From assembly GCA_001767455.1 (NCBI GenBank), contig MELC01000036.1, positions 111,636 to 175,635 on the forward strand: a stretch of DNA of 64,000 bases, given 5' to 3'. The translations under genes were made by a program, and so were the position numbers. Source of the DNA: Acidobacteria bacterium RIFCSPLOWO2_12_FULL_66_21. Lineage in GTDB: Bacteria; Acidobacteriota; Vicinamibacteria; Vicinamibacterales; 2-12-FULL-66-21. Shown here one piece after another: positions 61,187 to 64,000 of this stretch; positions within the stretch are counted from its first letter, which is position 1, and every line of letters begins with the position of its first letter. Under the pieces are notes generated by a model. It was given only the letters and a program-made list of their open reading frames with translations, was not told the origin of the DNA and did not search any database.

Positions 61187-62080
61187 ATGAAGGTCGTCTA
61201 CAGCCCTGCCTACGAGATCGACCTCGGCGGCCACGTCTGGCCGATCGCCAAGTACCGCCTCATCGCAGAACGGCTTCTCGCCTCAGGCCTCGTCGGGGAC
61301 GCCGCGTTCGTCGTCCCGGTGCCTTGCACGTGGGACGGCCTTGCGCTCGTGCACAGGTCCGAGTACCTCGACAAGGTCCGGACGTGCGCGCTCACGCCCG
61401 CCGAAATCCAGACCCTCGAGCTGCCGTTGAGCCCGGCGCTCGTCGACGGGTTCCGCACGATGGCCGGGGGCACCTGCGACACGGGGCGCCTGGCGCTCGA
61501 GGACGGCGCCGCGATTCACCTTGGCGGCGGACTCCATCACGGATTCCCGAATCACGGTGAAGGCTTCTGCCTGTTCAACGACGTCGCGGTGGCGATTCGC
61601 CGGCTGCAGCGCGACGGCCGCATCCATCGGGCAGCCGTCGTGGACTGCGACGTCCACCACGGCAACGGCACGGCGACGATCTTCGAGCGCGATCCGTCGG
61701 TCTTCACCTTCTCGATTCACCAGCAGCACAACTATCCGCTGTTCAAGCCGGCCAGCGATCTGGACATCGGACTGGAGGATGGGACCGGCGACGAGGAATA
61801 CCTGCGGCGGCTGGGTCCCGCGCTGGCGCGGGCCGTGGCGTCGAAGCCTGACGTGACGTTCTACCTGGCGGGCGCGGATCCGTTCCGCGAAGATCGGCTC
61901 GGCGGCCTCGCGCTCACCCTCGAGGGATTACGCGAACGCGATCGGCAGGTGTTCGCGGCCGCAAGAGCCGCCGGGGTGCCCGTCGCCGTCGTCCTGGCCG
62001 GAGGGTATGCGCTCGATGTCGAGGACACGGTGGCGATCCACATCGCGACGGTGGAAGAGGTATTGAGCGTCTGCGAGTGA
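61187..62080 (+). CDS. Histone-deacetylase-superfamily hydrolase
   Basis: 297 residues. Zinc-dependent acetyl- (or acyl-) amide hydrolase fold: HLGGGLHHGFPNHGEGFCLFN-type active loop with tandem His (about 110-125), DCDVHHGNGTATIF (zinc Asp/His, about 150-163), LAGADPFREDRLGG (second zinc Asp) and LAGGYAL. It resembles the bacterial class IV/AcuC-like branch. The substrate (acetyl-lysine protein, acetylpolyamine or other) is unknown. The gap to lon is 24 bp. Confidence 0.9.
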   Translation: MKVVYSPAYEIDLGGHVWPIAKYRLIAERLLASGLVGDAAFVVPVPCTWDGLALVHRSEYLDKVRTCALTPAEIQTLELPLSPALVDGFRTMAGGTCDTGRLALEDGAAIHLGGGLHHGFPNHGEGFCLFNDVAVAIRRLQRDGRIHRAAVVDCDVHHGNGTATIFERDPSVFTFSIHQQHNYPLFKPASDLDIGLEDGTGDEEYLRRLGPALARAVASKPDVTFYLAGADPFREDRLGGLALTLEGLRERDRQVFAAARAAGVPVAVVLAGGYALDVEDTVAIHIATVEEVLSVCE

Positions 62081-62101
62081 CCGGACAGGTCGGACGAAAC
62101 C

Positions 62102-62304
62102 CTTACACGGAGGCACGGCGACGCACGGAGCACGAAAAGCGGAGCACGTGTGAGTGTGGGCGACGTGGCCGGTCTGGCGTCGGCCGTCGGTTGCCTCCGG
62201 CCTCACTGCGCGCGAGCGCGGCCAGACCGGCTACCTCCGTGCGTCGCCGCGTGCTCCGTGTCTCCGTGTAAGCCGTCTCCGCGCTCTCCGTCTTCTCCGT
62301 ATTC
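62102..62304. repeat. Nested inverted repeat with CACGGAG/CTCCGTG words
   Basis: Outer arms: 62103-62134 (TTACACGGAGGCACGG start) and about 62236-62271 (ends CTCCGTGTCTCCGTGTAA) are inverse but with units shuffled. Inner arms GGCCGGTCTGG (62167-62177) and CCAGACCGGC (62222-62231). A tail of CTCCG words (62271-62306) runs to the Nudix stop. It fills the convergent gap between the HDAC-like and Nudix genes. Confidence 0.85.
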
Positions 62305-62820
62305 TCAAATCAGCCCGAGGCCCACGATCGTCTTCATGTCCGTGATCTCCCCGTTGCGGACCATGTCGCGCGCCTCGCGCAGCGTGAACACTCTCGGCTC
62401 GATGTCCTCGTCCTCGTCCCCGGCTGCCGCCTCGGCCGCCTGCGCCAGCCCTGACAGGCGGAAGAACACCATCTCCTCGTCGCAGTAGCCGGGCGTCGGA
62501 AACATCGCGGCCAGGCGGATCACGGTCGCTGGAACCTGCCCGATCTCCTCGTGGCACTCGCGGCGTGCGGCGGCTTCAGGCTCCTCTCCCGGGTCCACGC
62601 TGCCGGCCGGCAGCTCCCACAGCCATCGGTTGACGGGGTACCGGTACTGCCTGATCAGAAACACGTGGCCGGGCTCGGGTACGGGGATCAGGACGACCGA
62701 TTTCACGTGGCGGACGACGTCCACCGTGACGTCCCGGCCGTTCGGCATCCGGACGCGATCGCGGTCCACGTCGAACACTTTGCCGTCGTACACGCGCTCG
62801 TGGGATAAACGCTCGATCAT
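62305..62820 (-). CDS. Nudix hydrolase, ADP-ribose pyrophosphatase-like
   Basis: 171 residues from ATG 62820. ADP-ribose/nucleoside-diphosphate-sugar pyrophosphatase type: HVFLIRQYRYPVNRWLWELPAG then the Nudix box from GSVDPGEEPEAAARRE through EEIGQVP (about 85-110) and a PTPGYCDEEMVFF loop typical of NudF. The family cleaves ADP-ribose to AMP and ribose phosphate. An upstream extension to 63324 only crosses rluD. Confidence 0.92.
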   Translation of the reverse strand: MIERLSHERVYDGKVFDVDRDRVRMPNGRDVTVDVVRHVKSVVLIPVPEPGHVFLIRQYRYPVNRWLWELPAGSVDPGEEPEAAARRECHEEIGQVPATVIRLAAMFPTPGYCDEEMVFFRLSGLAQAAEAAAGDEDEDIEPRVFTLREARDMVRNGEITDMKTIVGLGLI

Positions 62821-62857
62821 GACGGGAACTCCTGGTCCGGACAGCACGAGCTGCGAC

Positions 62858-63820
62858 CTATTCTTTCTCTTCCCGGGCCTCGATGTCGTCCACGACCACC
62901 TGCAGATCCGGCGGGAGCGGCGAATCGCACTCGATCCGGCGGCCGTCCGCCGGGTGAGTGAACGCGAGCCGCGCGGCGTGGAGGAAGGGGCGCTCGAGCC
63001 GCTGCACCGCGCGCAGGTTGTCGGGCACGCGGCGGTGCGCGCCACCGTACACGGAATCCCCGACGATCGGATGGCCGATCGCGCTGAGGTGCACGCGGAT
63101 CTGGTGCGTCCGGCCGGTGGCGATCGCGAGCTTGACGAGCGTGGCCCCCTTGAAGTGCCGCGCCATCGTGACCCGCGTGACCGCGCTCCTCGCGCGGCGC
63201 GCGCGCGTCGACATCTTCTGACGGTTGACGGGATCGCGGCCGATGGGTGCGTCGATCCGCCGGCCGGACTGCACCACGCCCCACACGAGCGCGATGTACT
63301 CCTTCTCGACCTCGCGGTCGGCAAACTGCCGCGCCAGCTCCTGGTGCGCGCGGTCGTTCTTGGCGACGACCATCACGCCCGACGTTCCGCGGTCCAGCCG
63401 ATGCACGATCCCGGGCCGCAGCTCGCCGCCGATGCCGCTGAGGTCCTTCACGTGATGCAGAAGCGCGTTGACGAGCGTGCCGCCGCTATGTCCGGCGGCC
63501 GGGTGCACGACCATCCCGGCGGGCTTGTCGAGGACGACGAGGTCGGTGTCCTCGTATATGATGCGCAGCGGCAGCGCTTCGGGCTCGGGTGTGGCCGGCG
63601 AAGGCGCCGGGATGGCGACCGCGTACGACTGCCCTTCACGGACCGGCGTGCTGGTCCGAAGCGCGGAAGACGGTCCGGTGACGTGCCCCTCCTTGATCAG
63701 CCGCTGGAGGCTCGATCGCGACAGGTCGGGCACGAGGGCCGCGAGAAACGCATCCAGACGCGTACCGTCGTACTCGGCATCGACGACAAGCGTGCGGTTC
63801 TGGACGTGAACCATCGGCAT
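62858..63820 (-). CDS. rluD: 23S rRNA pseudouridine synthase RluD-like
   Basis: 320 residues. An N-terminal S4 RNA-binding domain (RLDAFLAALVPDLSRSSLQRL) is followed by a PseudoU-synthase domain with catalytic Asp in PGIVHRLDRGTSGVMVVAK (about 137-155) and TGRTHQIRVHLSAIGHPIVGD. By family it modifies 23S helix 69. A second ATG at 63814 is possible. It lies 37 bp upstream of the Nudix gene and is likely cotranscribed with it. Confidence 0.93.
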   Translation of the reverse strand: MPMVHVQNRTLVVDAEYDGTRLDAFLAALVPDLSRSSLQRLIKEGHVTGPSSALRTSTPVREGQSYAVAIPAPSPATPEPEALPLRIIYEDTDLVVLDKPAGMVVHPAAGHSGGTLVNALLHHVKDLSGIGGELRPGIVHRLDRGTSGVMVVAKNDRAHQELARQFADREVEKEYIALVWGVVQSGRRIDAPIGRDPVNRQKMSTRARRARSAVTRVTMARHFKGATLVKLAIATGRTHQIRVHLSAIGHPIVGDSVYGGAHRRVPDNLRAVQRLERPFLHAARLAFTHPADGRRIECDSPLPPDLQVVVDDIEAREEKE

Positions 63821-63822
63821 CA

Positions 63823-63905
63823 GTTCCCAGCTTCCAGTTCCCAGCTTCCAGCTTCCAGCTTCCAGCTCAGCGTGACAGCGTGATCCACTGCCTACTGCCT
63901 ACTGC
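63823..63905. repeat. Tandem CTTCCAG/TTCCCAG heptamers and ACTGCCT heptamers
   Basis: Seven-bp units CTTCCAG and TTCCCAG in direct tandem (63826-63868), then ACTGCCT, ACTGCCT, ACTGCAA (63889-63907), upstream of rluD. The first word is shared with 38384-38455. No inverse arm is present. Confidence 0.85.
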
Positions 63906-63907
63906 AA

Positions 63908-64000
63908 CCTGTTGGCAGGGCTAAAGCCCTGCGCTACGCCCTGCCACCTGTTGGCAGGGCTAAAGCCCTGCGCTACGCCCTGCCACCTGTTGGCAGGGCT
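63908..64000. repeat. 39-bp tandem repeat carrying the GCAGGGCT-AA-AGCCCTGC palindrome, cut by window end
   Basis: Units start at 63908, 63947 and 63986, the last truncated by the edge. Each unit contains the palindrome core seen at 8080-8097 plus a CGCTACGCCCTGCCACCTGTT linker part. The copy number beyond the window is unknown. Confidence 0.92.

Noticed and set aside
62821-63324. Upstream extension of the Nudix gene
   Set aside because: It reads through rluD in a wrong frame; ATG at 62820 begins the family's normal N-terminus.
63908-64000. CRISPR array at the right edge
   Set aside because: The 39-bp units are identical throughout with no variable spacers; they carry the dispersed palindrome.

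Overview
The window looks like chromosomal DNA of a GC-rich, diderm, free-living bacterium. The best guess is Acidobacteriota, possibly class Vicinamibacteria. The evidence is an 833-residue orphan MacB/FtsX-like permease of the type expanded in acidobacteria, secreted proteins pairing a carboxypeptidase-regulatory domain with TPRs, an LptD-type outer-membrane assembly protein, a TonB/ExbB/ExbD/ExbD set and a membrane pyrophosphatase. The taxonomy is inferred from gene content; no rRNA gene is present. No tRNA, rRNA, CRISPR array, insertion sequence or prophage was recognised.

Layout. 1-8.6 kb, minus strand: yggS-divIVA-DUF167-hutI (hutI runs off the window), a TPR protein, a 10-bp tandem array, a Dam-like methylase, dinG, glyA and rpiB. 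8.6-16.1 kb: rlmI, the orphan permease, a truncated DUF5916-like gene joined to a foreign C-terminal fragment, a secreted unknown and a membrane-anchored SUMF1-like protein. 16.2-25.1 kb: thiC, a vestige of a type I restriction gene (hsdR), a coiled-coil/GAF protein, a secreted unknown, an M20 peptidase, htpX and a ClpA/ClpC-like unfoldase. 25.3-35 kb, minus strand: a run of close or overlapping genes accD-folC-lptD-rmlB-rmd-(phytol-kinase/DUF92 fusion)-ubiA, with a deoxynucleoside kinase upstream of accD. 35-41.8 kb: a menC-like enolase, a HEAT-repeat/cyclophilin lipoprotein, two copies of a 17-residue lysine/glycine peptide gene, a TPR protein and ddl. 41.8-52.7 kb, plus strand: tgt-yajC-secD-secF-uppP, a DUF502 protein, the membrane pyrophosphatase, then tonB-exbB-exbD-exbD. 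52.8-63.8 kb: a TPR lipoprotein, relA/spoT, ridA, rpmB, a conserved unknown, a DksA-like protein behind a sigma-54-type promoter, lon, an HDAC-like hydrolase, a Nudix hydrolase and rluD.

Most genes are housekeeping: envelope building (ddl, uppP, lptD, rmlB, SecDF, TonB system), protein quality control (clp, lon, htpX), stringent response, and one-carbon, thiamine and fatty-acid metabolism. The unusual signals are four. (1) Two adjacent 17-codon genes encode the identical peptide MAKKTAKGGKKKGGKKR with seven synonymous codon differences and no amino-acid change. (2) Intergenic elements are built from about 7-bp tandem 'words', usually folded as inverted repeats, at six of eight convergent gene junctions. 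(3) At about nine genes a Pribnow-like -10 box lies only 6-8 nt before the start codon, the signature of leaderless mRNAs; at rpiB/rlmI two such boxes overlap. (4) A two-kinase isoprenoid-salvage fusion is coupled by ATGA overlap to a UbiA prenyltransferase.

Many starts were moved from the longest possible ORF to a start supported by a ribosome binding site, a -10 box, a signal peptide or an overlap with the upstream gene; these choices are given entry by entry.
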